In this document: in pieces, positions 34,121-43,552 of the stretch
How the letters are laid out: each line of letters opens with the position of its first letter
Numbering within the stretch: the first letter of the stretch is position 1
Origin: Dethiosulfovibrio peptidovorans DSM 11002
GTDB taxonomy: Bacteria > Synergistota > Synergistia > Synergistales > Dethiosulfovibrionaceae
Length of the DNA: 64,000 nucleotides
Reading direction: 5' to 3'
Assembly (NCBI RefSeq): GCF_000172975.1
Contig: NZ_ABTR02000001.1
Span: 2,332,501 to 2,396,500, forward strand
The notes under the pieces: generated by a model
Seen by the model: only the letters and a program-made list of their open reading frames with translations
The model's database searches: none
What the model was told of the DNA's origin: nothing
Program-made: the position numbers and the translations under genes

Positions 34121-35809
34121 GCCGTCTGTTACGTTCAATATATAGGGAATCACCACCATGACGACCTCAGTTCTGTCGTCCGTCTTGCTCTTGGACTTGA
34201 AGAACTCTCCCAACAGAGGGATATCCCCCAGTATAGGGATCTTGGTGGTGTTTTCCGTGTGTCTCTCGTTGAATAACCCTCCGACCACGAAAGGCTCCCC
34301 GTCCCTCACCCTTATGGAGGTAACCACCTCTCTCTCGCTGGTCTGGGGAAATTCTTCTCCCTGGTTGCCTTCCTTCCAGGCTATGACCTCTCCCGTAGCG
34401 ATGGAAAGCTCCACCGAGATGACACCGTCCCTTCCGACCAGCGGAGTAAACTCCAGCTTTGGACCTACCTCCTCGTCGCTGTAGGTGGGGTTCCCGGCAT
34501 CGTCTCTAGCGGATATGTACTTCAGGTTTTCGACCAACTTTATAGACGCCTTCTGACCGCTGACCGTTATGACCGAAGGGTTGGCCAACACCTTGCCCTT
34601 GTTGGCCGTGACCAGAGCCTTAAGGCCCGTGTCGAGAAGGCGAATACCCCCCGTTCCTATATCGGGTATCTCTATGCCGGGAAACTCTATGCCACCAGGT
34701 CGATCTTCTCCGGTAGGAGGATTGTAGGAGTCGGGGTCCTTCACGTAGGAATAGCCGCCCTCGGCTCCGGAGGAACTGGTGCTCAGCCACCAATGCTTGT
34801 AGACGGCGTTGAGCATCGTCTCCAGCTCGTCGGAGGCCTCGTCTTTTATCTCTATTATCCTGGCACGAAGCATGACCTGCTTGCCCGGATCGTCCACGGT
34901 CTGAAGCACCCTCTCGAAATCGGAGAGCTGATTTTCAGACCCCTTGACGAAAAGCCTTCCCAACCTCTCGTCCACCGTGATCTTTTCCTTAGGTATGGTT
35001 GTGAGCCCTCCCAGCATATCCGGAAGAGTTTTTACATCCGAATAGGCCACGTCGTAGACCCTGGTCTTCTCCTCTCCCATTACCTTGGATATACCCTCTG
35101 GGGAGCCTATCACCAAGGTTTTTCCCACCTTGGCGTAGCTGAGGCCGTAAAGCCTCATGAGATAGCCGAAGACCTCTCTAAGGGGAGCCTCGTCGAATCT
35201 CATGGTGAGAGGGGGGATCTCCGCCACCGATGGATCCAGAACGATGTTCACCTTCATCATGTCCGCCAGCATTCTGAACACGTCCTGTATATCCACGGAA
35301 CGGAAATCGACGGAGATTCTCCTATTGGTCTGAAACGGATCGCTGCCGTCGACGGGTATCCTACGGGGCTCCTTCAGCTTTTTGGCACTCTCATCCCTCT
35401 TCAAAGACGAGACCGTCCTGAAATCCAACAAGATCCTGTTACATGGCGGATCTCCCTTTACGGAGTGAAGAGCTATCTTTTCTCCTGTGACGAACCTGAC
35501 CCTTAGGCCGCCCTCTACGTGGTCCATCTCCACCTTGGAGAGGATAGGAAAATTGTAGAGCCTCTCCCATCGGGACGAGGGCACAGTGGTCCCCTTAAAG
35601 ATCAGGTCTACAAACCCTCCGTCCTGGTTCATCACCTCTGGACGAGGAAGATTCATTCCCTGAATCGTCACGGTCATCCTGTCTGCCCCTACCTGCTGAG
35701 GCATTATTCCGGAAAGAACCGACGGCGGAAGAGGCTCCGAAAAAAGAGGTCCCGGCGCAAAGATAAAGGCGAATAGGACAACGAAAAATGCGATAGTTTT
35801 ATTTCTCAC
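34097..35809 (-). CDS. pilQ: PilQ-like secretin of the type IV pilus
   Basis: Outer-membrane secretin through which the pilus passes; its presence shows a diderm envelope. The 570-residue protein has a signal peptide (RNKTIAFFVVLFAFIFAPG), an AMIN-like beta domain (about 45-135), an N0/STN domain beginning RRISVDFRSVDIQDVFRML, an N1 domain (TRVYDVAYSDVKTLPDML, GRLFVKGS) and the secretin domain from about residue 300 (VMLRARIIEI, VLANPSVITVSGQKASI, VPYIL-like VVIPYIL near the end, with PILGDIPLLGEFF). It is shorter than gamma-proteobacterial PilQ, mainly in the N-terminal AMIN region. It is the last gene of the pilus operon and follows the PilP-like gene. Confidence 0.92.
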   Translation of the reverse strand: MRNKTIAFFVVLFAFIFAPGPLFSEPLPPSVLSGIMPQQVGADRMTVTIQGMNLPRPEVMNQDGGFVDLIFKGTTVPSSRWERLYNFPILSKVEMDHVEGGLRVRFVTGEKIALHSVKGDPPCNRILLDFRTVSSLKRDESAKKLKEPRRIPVDGSDPFQTNRRISVDFRSVDIQDVFRMLADMMKVNIVLDPSVAEIPPLTMRFDEAPLREVFGYLMRLYGLSYAKVGKTLVIGSPEGISKVMGEEKTRVYDVAYSDVKTLPDMLGGLTTIPKEKITVDERLGRLFVKGSENQLSDFERVLQTVDDPGKQVMLRARIIEIKDEASDELETMLNAVYKHWWLSTSSSGAEGGYSYVKDPDSYNPPTGEDRPGGIEFPGIEIPDIGTGGIRLLDTGLKALVTANKGKVLANPSVITVSGQKASIKLVENLKYISARDDAGNPTYSDEEVGPKLEFTPLVGRDGVISVELSIATGEVIAWKEGNQGEEFPQTSEREVVTSIRVRDGEPFVVGGLFNERHTENTTKIPILGDIPLLGEFFKSKSKTDDRTEVVMVVIPYILNVTDGPIERWDL

Positions 35810-35830
35810 GTCGACGGCCCTCCCATGTGA

Positions 35831-36430
35831 CTAAAGATTAACCGGAACCGATACGTTAGTTCCGTTCCAACGAAAGATCAGCTTATCGGTCCCTACGGAG
35901 AGGAAACGGCCTTTTTTATCGGAGAAGGTAGTACCCTTTCTGACCACCATGCCATTACCTATCCCGTCTATATCCACCACGGCGGAGGCATCCTTTCCCA
36001 TCACCATGACGGCGCGAACTATGACCAGAGGAGGCAGGTCGACCAGGTCCTCCACGGACGGCTCGGTAGAGGCCACCGGTACGTTTTTAGGAGCCTCCAT
36101 ACGAACCATCGGATTTCTCCCTATCCGTATGATATCGTTGGCTAGACGAAGGCTATCCTTTCTCTCTGCCTGAATTGAATTGTAGCTAAAAACCAAAGCC
36201 TCCAGGCTCTGCCTTTCCTTTGAAAGATCCATAGGAGAAAGGTATTTTTCCGCTTGCTCCTGGTTAGCCTCCTGCCAAAGCTGAACGAAACAGACACCGC
36301 TCCATCCCAGGGCCAAAAGGGTCAAGGAGAGCCATATCCAACGGCCTACGACATAAAACCTCTCCTTGCCGTCCAGAAGATCGTCGAACCATCCTTTGGC
36401 TCCGTCCAACCACATGCCTTTAACTGCCAT
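35831..36430 (-). CDS. PilP/GspC-like inner-membrane linker of the type IV pilus
   Basis: A 199-residue protein with one membrane segment (about 29-50, YVVGRWIWLSLTLLALGWSG) after a short cytosolic end, then a periplasmic region that is helical to about 85 and ends in a small beta domain (about 128-199: VIVRAVMVMGKDASAVVDID, RKGTTFSDKKGRFLSVGTD). That is the layout of GspC, and the C-terminal domain resembles the homology region of PilP/GspC that binds the secretin. Unlike classical PilP there is no lipobox. Position between pilO and pilQ supports the role. Confidence 0.7.
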   Translation of the reverse strand: MAVKGMWLDGAKGWFDDLLDGKERFYVVGRWIWLSLTLLALGWSGVCFVQLWQEANQEQAEKYLSPMDLSKERQSLEALVFSYNSIQAERKDSLRLANDIIRIGRNPMVRMEAPKNVPVASTEPSVEDLVDLPPLVIVRAVMVMGKDASAVVDIDGIGNGMVVRKGTTFSDKKGRFLSVGTDKLIFRWNGTNVSVPVNL

Positions 36431-36436
36431 AGGACA

Positions 36437-36946
36437 TCACTTCCCAACCACCGTCTCCAAGACTATATCGCCTCGGACAAGCTGCTCTTTAAACCCAGCC
36501 AACGTTATATCCTTGACCCTTAACGCCACGTCGAGTCTTCTCCAGTCCGCCAGGGTTTTTATGAAAGAGGGATAGGGGCCTTCGAAGCTTATCTTTACCC
36601 CTTGATCTCCCGGACCGTCCTTTCGATACGCCTCGTCTATAACCCTGGAGAGCATTCCGTTGGCGGTAAGCTGTCTCTGGACCAACGAGAACAGATCTAC
36701 CTTGTTTTGAGGTCCGTTTATGGCAGAGGCATCGGCTATTGGGCCAAGTATATCCTTGTACATGGAAATACGCCTTTCCGCCGATAAAGCCTGCCTTTGC
36801 AGAATACGGAGGTCCTGTTGAGCCGAAGTCAATCTCCCTTGGAGCTTCTCAACATGAGAGGTCATTCCCAGAACGAGCGACAAAAAGGCGATGGGCAGAA
36901 CAAAAGTCGCTGCGGCAAAGATCTTTCTCCAACGGTCTTCCCTCAT
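36437..36946 (-). CDS. pilO: PilO-like type IV pilus alignment protein
   Basis: A 169-residue bitopic protein: short N-terminus, membrane segment (about 9-28, FAAATFVLPIAFLSLVLG), a coiled-coil stretch (VEKLQGRLTSAQQDLRIL, then RQALSAERRISMYKD) and a C-terminal ferredoxin-like domain with FEGPYPSFIKTLADWRRLD and ALRVKDITLAG. This matches the PilO/GspM fold, which pairs with PilN to join inner and outer parts of the pilus machine. It overlaps the pilN stop. Sequence identity to known PilO is low; the call rests on layout and position. Confidence 0.75.
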   Translation of the reverse strand: MREDRWRKIFAAATFVLPIAFLSLVLGMTSHVEKLQGRLTSAQQDLRILQRQALSAERRISMYKDILGPIADASAINGPQNKVDLFSLVQRQLTANGMLSRVIDEAYRKDGPGDQGVKISFEGPYPSFIKTLADWRRLDVALRVKDITLAGFKEQLVRGDIVLETVVGK

Positions 36947-37518
36947 GGCGACACCTCTTTATCGGGGATATTTTTTGAGATAGAACAAAGCAGACGAAAT
37001 TCGACCAAGCTCGTGCCCTCTCGAGAGACCCTCCTGGTATTGGGGAACCCTACCTGCTCTATCACAGGAGAATCTATCAACCCAGTTGCGAACAGGACCA
37101 CATCGTTTTCGTTGTAGGAAAAACCATTTAAATGAAGACTTCCGGCCTCGGCCTTTACGGAGGAAAGCCATACCCCGTCGGGCAGAGAAAGCTCTATCTG
37201 TCTGAAGATCTCTAGCAAGGGAACATCTCCGTGCAGAAGGCTCAAGGTAGCAGACATAAGAGCCTCTCTGTCCTTCAGCCGTTTCAGCTCGGATATGAGG
37301 TTGGTCGACTGGATCGAGAGCACCTCTTTTCTGCTCTCCACCTCATCCAGTTTGACCCTCAATGTATGGGATCGCATAGTACCGCTGACCAACACACCGC
37401 CGCAGACGAGTACTACCGCTGCGGAAAAAGATGCGGCCAGAATCCTCATAAAATCTACCCTGTTGGACTTATCCACCGGGCGCAATTCCGCAGGAAGCAG
37501 GTTCAATCTAACTGTCAT
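36943..37518 (-). CDS. pilN: PilN, type IV pilus inner-membrane protein
   Basis: The 191-residue protein opens with the PilN motif MTVRLNLLPAELRP, whose INLLP-type sequence binds PilM in the cytosol. A membrane segment (about 25-46) and a coiled coil (RVKLDEVESRKEVLSIQSTN) follow, then a periplasmic ferredoxin-like domain (SLPDGVWLSSVKAEAGSLHL, then GFSYNENDVVLFATGLIDS). The start at 37518 overlaps the pilM stop (ATGA); a longer reading shadows pilM. Confidence 0.9.
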   Translation of the reverse strand: MTVRLNLLPAELRPVDKSNRVDFMRILAASFSAAVVLVCGGVLVSGTMRSHTLRVKLDEVESRKEVLSIQSTNLISELKRLKDREALMSATLSLLHGDVPLLEIFRQIELSLPDGVWLSSVKAEAGSLHLNGFSYNENDVVLFATGLIDSPVIEQVGFPNTRRVSREGTSLVEFRLLCSISKNIPDKEVSP

Positions 37519-38459
37519 ATCAGATTCCTCGCTGCCAAACCCACCACCACATCGGCCTCTCCAGCTTCGTCGGGAGCACCGGTTATGCCCCATCTCAACC
37601 AGGGATCGACTATATCCACGGAAAAGTCGAACTCTGTCTTGAGTCTGTCTACGATATGTTCTCTGACGGAAACGTCTCCCGCCAAAAGAACGGTACTAAG
37701 ATTAATACCTCTAAAAAGAGTCCTTACGTAGTTCCCCGTAGCCTGTATCTCGCTTACCACTCGGTTGGACAGCTCTTCCATGGACATCACCGAATCGGAG
37801 GGAAAGGGAACCGAGCGAAAAAGCAGGCTGCTCTCTCTGTAGCCTATCATCATCTGTAACGATTCCGCCGCGATTATCAAGACGATATAACCGTGATCGT
37901 AGATAGACATTCCCCTACTGATGGCCCTGAAGGCCGCTACGTTGTTGGGCTCCATCGACGACAGAGGCACTCCGTCGCCTCGAAGTCTTTCCAGAAAACC
38001 CTGAATCTTGAATCTCCGCACCGCCGCCACGACCAGGTGAACTCTATCCTGTTTTCCTCCGTCAGGAAGCTCTATCACATCGGCATCGTAAAGAGCTTCA
38101 GAGGCATCGTACGGAAAGTTTTTGTCGAAATTCCAGTGCAACGCATCCTTGGCCATTTCCAGGTCCATGTCAGGAAACTCCACGTTTTTTATCATGACGT
38201 CCCTGGATGGGATCCCAAGGGCTACGTCGAAACCGAAACCTCCGATCCTGTCGGAAAGCTCACCTATTGCCCTGACGGCTTCCTCCTGATCGACGAGAGA
38301 ATCCTGTTTGACCGCACCGTGAGAGTAGCTGACGAATTCATATCTGTTGACGGCAAGGTCCGTATCGGAACGAAGCAGCTCAAGGTAGTATATACCGTTG
38401 GACATTATGGCCAAACCGGCAAAACCGTCTTTGCTCTTCTTCCTATTCCATAGAGCCAT
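37515..38459 (-). CDS. pilM: PilM, actin-like cytosolic pilus protein
   Basis: The 314-residue protein has the PilM order: early strands GFAGLAIMSNGIYYLELLRS, the SHS2-like insert with ALGIPSRDVMIKNVEFPDMD, then VHLVVAAVRRFKIQGFLERL and a second ATPase-like half (YIVLIIAAESLQMMIGYR, VLLAGDVSVREHIVDRL). PilM binds the N-terminal motif of PilN and links the platform to the assembly motor. The glycine-rich nucleotide loop is less marked than in Thermus PilM. ATG 38459 has GGAGG; the 77-base gap behind pilY1 holds no clear promoter. Confidence 0.88.
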   Translation of the reverse strand: MALWNRKKSKDGFAGLAIMSNGIYYLELLRSDTDLAVNRYEFVSYSHGAVKQDSLVDQEEAVRAIGELSDRIGGFGFDVALGIPSRDVMIKNVEFPDMDLEMAKDALHWNFDKNFPYDASEALYDADVIELPDGGKQDRVHLVVAAVRRFKIQGFLERLRGDGVPLSSMEPNNVAAFRAISRGMSIYDHGYIVLIIAAESLQMMIGYRESSLLFRSVPFPSDSVMSMEELSNRVVSEIQATGNYVRTLFRGINLSTVLLAGDVSVREHIVDRLKTEFDFSVDIVDPWLRWGITGAPDEAGEADVVVGLAARNLI

Positions 38460-38536
38460 AAAAAACCTCCATAGCTAGCCTCTTTAAAGAATTCCACCCA
38501 CAAAAGCCTACTTTTCGTGTTCACATAACCTCAAGA

Positions 38537-41500
38537 CTACCAAACTCTTCTCCAATAGCCAGAACGCATAATTCCATCGTCGGCAGGAGTTCCTCCTGCT
38601 CCTTCCGGTATATCCATCGAAATGACCGCACCTTCAGGATCCATCCTAGCTTTTAGATCTTCAGGAAAACCGAGATCCTCTACTTTTTTTCCCATAGGAT
38701 TTAAAATCCCCATAACTACCTTGTCATTTTTTACAACCATCCCCGTTATTTTAATCCCAGGCAAGGATATATACCTAAAATCATCAGAAAAAGCTCCCAG
38801 ACCGTTAAAAGCACCAAACACGTAAAGCCTAGAAATACCCTGTTCGCAGGGATTCTCGTTTGAAGAGACATACGTACTACCGAAGAAATTTCCCTTGTAG
38901 ATAACAGGAGGAGTCGTTGAATACTCTCCTTCACTTAGGTTGACTATCCATCCTTCATAATCCTCTGCCTCGTCTAAACAATCCTCTTTCAATACTAGTT
39001 TTTTTAAATCCTCCCTGGTAACCTTACTATCTTTGGGCTCTTTAAACCCTAAAAGACAATTGTGAGTTGAGCTCATGCTCGTCCTAGGAATAAGATCATA
39101 AGGATCGCCCGTAGATGCAAAAATCCACCTCTGATCCCCTTTCATGGACAAATCAAGCCTATGAACTAAAGGAGGAAGAACCTCATCGCCAGAAAAATCT
39201 CCTATAGCATCTAGAGTCCAGCTATCAGGATATACTCCTTCCCAGTTAAGCCTCCAAACCTGCCCGTAGCTATCGCCAACATAAGAGCGGGATATCCGCA
39301 GATAATTGGGCCTGCCGTCGCCTTTGGCCACAGCGATATCAGCTACAATTTGCCCCATTTTTTCGTCCGTAACGGATTTAAATACCGAACCGTCGGAAAC
39401 ATCTAACGCATAGATAGCCCTGCCTCCAAAATCTCCATCGTGCTGAAAAGAGACGGACCCGTCAGAGGCTTTCACGGTTTTTCCGGCTCCACCACCAAAT
39501 ATTGCCAGCCATTTTCGATCCCATCCATCGTCTATCCATCCGATAAAGGGACGTCCTATTACCCGTCTCAGACGAGGCGCCGCCTTATCCCCTGAAGTAA
39601 AAGAGGATCCGTCAACGGAGTAACCCCAAAGAAGACCGTTATTTTCCGATACAAACAGATTGTCCGAATAAACGACGCTGTCTCTAGCCCAAAGAAAAAG
39701 AGGCTTTTCAGGATCCGTAACGTCTAAAGCATAAATGCCTGTGCCACCATATCCAAGAGCTCCTAACAATATAGTTCGATATCTTTCATCGTAGCTTCCA
39801 TAAGGCGTCTTGATTTTAACGTCCTCAATCACAAGAGGTCCAGCCAATAGATATTTGGAACTGCCCATCTCCGGTTCTACGGAGTTGTCTATTAATCCGG
39901 CTATACGTGCTTTATGAAGGACATTGGGGGGGATAAACCCCAAGATCTCATCCCCCGTTTTATCGTCAAAAACCTGAAGAAGACCTCCGTTACCTTGAGA
40001 GAAAACTACTTTGTCCCTTAATCTATTATCATAGGAAAAAGATCTGAAATCAGGATCGGATCTGACTCCCGGTGGCTTTCCCATAACTAAAATATCTCCT
40101 CTGTACAGATCCAACATCGGGTTGACCCTATTGCCGGAACCTCCCCAGAGTCCCCCTCTTATCCACCGGACGAAATTATCAGACAAAGATCGTGTCACTC
40201 CGGAATGAAGGGCTACGGTCGAAGCAAGGGCTCCACTGGTGGGAAAACCTCTAAGATTGCTTCCTCTCAGGTATGGCCCGGAAAAATCGTACCACGGAGC
40301 ATGATAGATATCTCTTCTGTCCCATCCATCAATTCTATCGGAACCTTCCCAAAGAGTTTTATACCCACCAGAAGAGGTGAGTTTTTTCTTATATATGTAT
40401 CCGGGCCATGCTCCATCGGACTTTGGGATAAAAGAGGCAGCATATATGATGTTCCCCTCTTCGCTAAGGTTCTTCTCTATTTTCGGAGGAGCGGAGGAAG
40501 ACCGGTTTTTCTGTATGGTTCTAAAGATAGTTCTAAAAGCCTCTAAAAGAGACTCAGTATCTGTAGCGTAGTAGGCGGTCTTCTTTATGCTCTCGTCCAC
40601 CTCCCAGGCCCGTCCCTCGTCAGCCATCGCGTCTAGTGTATCAGACTGGGAATCGACCAAACCGATCACGAAGGTCCTGACTGGCTGAGCTTTTTTCCCA
40701 TATGGTTTCGGCCAGGTGTCATCTAGGTTGGCCTCATAGAGTTTTTTGACCGCAGCAGGGGGATCAGCATCAGAGCTAGAGTCCTCACCGTCGGTGAGGA
40801 CTATTAGCCAGTTATCCTGACAGGGATAGTCTATCTCCTCCTTGATGAACTCGTAAGCACAATCCCTAGCACCTTTGGAATAAATGGATTTCTCTAGAGG
40901 AGTAGCACCGACAGCCCTCAACTCGTCGTTTTTGGAGGTCTCCACTCCGTCTATCAGAGCTAAAAGATCGTACCAGTGGCTCGTCCCCAGTTTATCGTCC
41001 GGCACACCACCGGAAAAGCTCGAAGGGGCATAGAAGAAAGGATCTATTACATCCAAGCTCAGTCTCTTAACTGCCTTGTTTTCACCTGTAGGCTGCCAGG
41101 AGAGCTTTTGTCTTTTCCAGTACCACCCCAACCAGGCGTAAGAGGGGAACTCATAGGAAACATATCCACTTCCCGGAACACCATATTTCTCTCTTTGATG
41201 ATAGGTACATAAACCTATCTTCAAGCCCTCCACCATGGAGGGGTCTGTGAAGATGGACCAGAGGACCTTTTTCAATATGTACATCCTGCTGTCGTTAGGA
41301 TGTAGGTAGCGATGCCCCTTTCGTCCCATAAGGCCAAGAAGGGTGTCATATCGAAGATCGGACACCTCTTCGTCGGACAGATAGGTTACGGGAGGATAAT
41401 AGGATAGAGAGCCATCGTCGGGATCGTTGTTACTGGAGTCGGTGTCATCTCCGTAGTAAGCTTGATTTTTAAAGGGTTTGCTTCCGTCACCATGAGTGGT

Positions 41501-41710
41501 ATCCCCCTCGAGATCGAACAGCATTGAACCGCTTGTATCTATGAGCAAAAGAACGTTAGGAGGGACGGGGGTGGAATATTCCTCCGGAACGGGCTTGAAG
41601 ACGCTGGGAAGGTCGTTCGCCATAGCTATGGTACATGAAAAAAGCGCAATAAGTAAAAGAACCAGATATAAAGCCGGATATTTACATTTGAAAGTTTTTT
41701 TCTTGATCAT
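38537..41710 (-). CDS. pilY1: PilY1-like pilus tip/adhesin protein
   Basis: A 1057-residue exported protein: signal peptide of about 31 residues (YPALYLVLLLIALFSCTIAMA), a von Willebrand A-type domain with MIDAS Asp58-Thr-Ser-Gly-Ser (LLLIDTSGSM) spread over about 50-400, including WLIVLTDGEDSSSDADPP, and a C-terminal PilY1 beta-propeller from about 540 with QGNGGLLQVFDDKTGDE, GALGYGGTGIYALDVTDPEK and DFGGRAIYALDVSDG. Family members prime pilus assembly, act as adhesins and may bind calcium at the DxSxS and propeller sites. It overlaps the pilX-like stop. Its DNA is visibly richer in A+T than the flanking operons. Confidence 0.88.
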   Translation of the reverse strand: MIKKKTFKCKYPALYLVLLLIALFSCTIAMANDLPSVFKPVPEEYSTPVPPNVLLLIDTSGSMLFDLEGDTTHGDGSKPFKNQAYYGDDTDSSNNDPDDGSLSYYPPVTYLSDEEVSDLRYDTLLGLMGRKGHRYLHPNDSRMYILKKVLWSIFTDPSMVEGLKIGLCTYHQREKYGVPGSGYVSYEFPSYAWLGWYWKRQKLSWQPTGENKAVKRLSLDVIDPFFYAPSSFSGGVPDDKLGTSHWYDLLALIDGVETSKNDELRAVGATPLEKSIYSKGARDCAYEFIKEEIDYPCQDNWLIVLTDGEDSSSDADPPAAVKKLYEANLDDTWPKPYGKKAQPVRTFVIGLVDSQSDTLDAMADEGRAWEVDESIKKTAYYATDTESLLEAFRTIFRTIQKNRSSSAPPKIEKNLSEEGNIIYAASFIPKSDGAWPGYIYKKKLTSSGGYKTLWEGSDRIDGWDRRDIYHAPWYDFSGPYLRGSNLRGFPTSGALASTVALHSGVTRSLSDNFVRWIRGGLWGGSGNRVNPMLDLYRGDILVMGKPPGVRSDPDFRSFSYDNRLRDKVVFSQGNGGLLQVFDDKTGDEILGFIPPNVLHKARIAGLIDNSVEPEMGSSKYLLAGPLVIEDVKIKTPYGSYDERYRTILLGALGYGGTGIYALDVTDPEKPLFLWARDSVVYSDNLFVSENNGLLWGYSVDGSSFTSGDKAAPRLRRVIGRPFIGWIDDGWDRKWLAIFGGGAGKTVKASDGSVSFQHDGDFGGRAIYALDVSDGSVFKSVTDEKMGQIVADIAVAKGDGRPNYLRISRSYVGDSYGQVWRLNWEGVYPDSWTLDAIGDFSGDEVLPPLVHRLDLSMKGDQRWIFASTGDPYDLIPRTSMSSTHNCLLGFKEPKDSKVTREDLKKLVLKEDCLDEAEDYEGWIVNLSEGEYSTTPPVIYKGNFFGSTYVSSNENPCEQGISRLYVFGAFNGLGAFSDDFRYISLPGIKITGMVVKNDKVVMGILNPMGKKVEDLGFPEDLKARMDPEGAVISMDIPEGAGGTPADDGIMRSGYWRRVW

Positions 41711-42297
41711 TCGGAACCTCCATCTACCTTCCGTTCCACCGTCTGTTCCAATGTTATGGAGCCACCCTGATCGTCCTTTACCGTGGTTCTGACGAGATAA
41801 ATCAACAATTCTTCCCCACTCTGGCCGTAGTTCTCCTCTCTCTCCGACATCCCCTCCGAAGATGAATCCAACTTACTCGAACGTCGAGAGGGTAGACCGT
41901 TTTGATACCCGAGACCGTTATTTTTATACACAAGATCGTAAACTATCGTTCTGGCATTCAATCCATTTGCAGATCTATCACGAACCATTGCAGAACCACC
42001 GACCCTTGCGATGAGGACATCGAAAGGCATTTCGTCGTCGGGATCCTCGTCCCAGGAAGCAAAGTACACGCCGTGATACTTCATCAAAGGGAAAGGAGAC
42101 TCTTCAAGCTCAGTCTCTAACCAAGCCTTCATACTCTCCATTTCGGAGACGGCCATACTATATAACTTCATCCTTCTGATCGACATCGAAGAATTCATGT
42201 GAAAATTCTCCACTAAATAAAAAGCGGTAAAGACAAAGGCCGAACCTACGGTTAGGACTATCAATACCAAAACAAGAGAAAATCCAGCTCGCCTCAT
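41707..42297 (-). CDS. PilX/GspK-like minor pilin without Glu5
   Basis: The 196-residue protein has a short type IV prepilin leader MRRAG followed by FSLVLVLIVLTVGSAFVFTA. Cleavage after Gly would give a mature start FSLVL, in which position 5 is Leu, not the Glu of most pilins; GspK and PilX-type minor pilins often lack it. The rest is a helix (about 25-70) and a loop-rich domain ending in a beta-like strand SGEELLIYLVRTTVK. It overlaps both neighbours, so it is made with pilW-like and pilY1. PilX would prime the pilus tip under PilY1. Confidence 0.72.
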   Translation of the reverse strand: MRRAGFSLVLVLIVLTVGSAFVFTAFYLVENFHMNSSMSIRRMKLYSMAVSEMESMKAWLETELEESPFPLMKYHGVYFASWDEDPDDEMPFDVLIARVGGSAMVRDRSANGLNARTIVYDLVYKNNGLGYQNGLPSRRSSKLDSSSEGMSEREENYGQSGEELLIYLVRTTVKDDQGGSITLEQTVERKVDGGSE

Positions 42298-43166
42298 CTA
42301 TTTCTCACCCTCCAAAGAGAGGACGACAGTGCCAGTCTGTATCTGTAATCGTCCGAAGTAGGCATATCATTGGAATCTGGCCAAGAAATATTGTTCTGTG
42401 AAATAGGAGAAGCTCCCTTAACATCTCCTCTTGTCAGGACACTCACTTTAATCACATCGCCTGGAAGTTCTTCGAAATAAACCTTGAGAACTCCCTTCAC
42501 AGCCGGCAGAGTAGAACCGTTATTATCTTTTATGTAAAAGACTCCTCCTGAAACATATGCAACCATAGTCCTTATCAGAAGAAGAGGATCGTATTGAGCA
42601 GATGTAACAGCCTTTTTTCCCTTAAACTCCACTGATAGAGGAGACGTCGTCGAGTTCGTAACGGAAGGACTCCCCACAGACAAAAAAGATATCCATTTTT
42701 TACCATCAAGGCCTGAATAGGCGTTCTCCATACCTATATCAGAAGTACTGCCAGTCAAGGGAACCGATATGGAAGCACCGGGAGAAAAATCCGTCATATC
42801 AGCCGTTACAGCATTCAGAACTACAGAATAAATCAACCTTATCTTACTGCCTTCATCAACGATCGATACAGGCTCTCCCCAAGCTTTCAAAAGTCCCCCG
42901 TCTTCTACACAATGAGAAAAATCGTCAGGATTCGACGGTAACCCCAATCCGGCGGAGAGGATTACCGGTTCAAGATAGGCCATTACAAGCTGACCTCGCT
43001 GAAGGGCCATAGTGTACTCCGAAGACTCTTCGTAATTTCTCAAAAAGGTATATAGAAGTGTTACCGAAGCACCCATGATAAGCGACGTTATAACCAAAGC
43101 GATCAAGACCTCCACTAAAGTGAAGGCCCGTCTATTTTGCGATGCTGTTTCAGCAGAGCAAATCAT
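42294..43166 (-). CDS. PilW-like minor pilin
   Basis: The 290-residue protein has the leader QNRRA followed by FTLVEVLIALVITSLIMG, with Glu5 in place and cleavage after Ala. The mature protein has an N-terminal helix (to about 60) and a large, loop-rich C-terminal domain with Cys in FSHCVEDGG. The length and N-terminus are those of PilW-type minor pilins. It overlaps the PilV-like and PilX-like genes. Its sequence outside the N-terminus is not one I can match. Confidence 0.75.
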   Translation of the reverse strand: MICSAETASQNRRAFTLVEVLIALVITSLIMGASVTLLYTFLRNYEESSEYTMALQRGQLVMAYLEPVILSAGLGLPSNPDDFSHCVEDGGLLKAWGEPVSIVDEGSKIRLIYSVVLNAVTADMTDFSPGASISVPLTGSTSDIGMENAYSGLDGKKWISFLSVGSPSVTNSTTSPLSVEFKGKKAVTSAQYDPLLLIRTMVAYVSGGVFYIKDNNGSTLPAVKGVLKVYFEELPGDVIKVSVLTRGDVKGASPISQNNISWPDSNDMPTSDDYRYRLALSSSLWRVRNR

Positions 43167-43540
43167 CTTTTACCTCTTCTGGCAGAAAAAGGCCCGTAAT
43201 CCCTGGACAGGGATAGAGTTCCATTCCCGGATACTCCGGACCAGTCCACCTTTACCGTCACCGTCCAGAGATCCGATCCGGAGGTGGAGACGGTTCGAGT
43301 CCAGTCAAAATCACGATCTGTACCGGAGGATCTAACCCAGCCGGGAGCGGAGGAGTCCAGAGGAACCCCCTCCACCTCCTCCAGCTTGGTCATCGCTACG
43401 GAAATCGCCCTCTCCCTCTCCACTCCATGCACCATCAGCCTAGTGGTGGCGACGGGAACCGCCGCCAAACCCACCAAGGCGATGGAGAGTATGAGCATGG
43501 CTATAAGTGTCTCTACGAGGGAGAAAGCGCTACGGGACAT
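43163..43540 (-). CDS. PilV-like minor pilin
   Basis: A 125-residue prepilin-like protein with the leader MSRSA and mature start FSLVETLIAMLILSIALVGL, Glu5 present. The C-terminal part is a short beta domain (TVKVDWSGVSGNGTLSLSRD). Small size and the ETLIAMLIL core suit PilV/FimT-type minor pilins, which help start pilus assembly. It begins 12 bases after the major-pilin-like gene. Confidence 0.8.
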   Translation of the reverse strand: MSRSAFSLVETLIAMLILSIALVGLAAVPVATTRLMVHGVERERAISVAMTKLEEVEGVPLDSSAPGWVRSSGTDRDFDWTRTVSTSGSDLWTVTVKVDWSGVSGNGTLSLSRDYGPFSARRGKR

Positions 43541-43552
43541 ATAGAGTTAAGG

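Noticed and set aside
38460-38536. Promoter between pilY1 and pilM
   Set aside because: TTGAGG and TAGGCT on the minus strand are 18 bases apart but the -10 is poor, and their order would transcribe away from pilY1's own upstream region only into it; the evidence is too weak.
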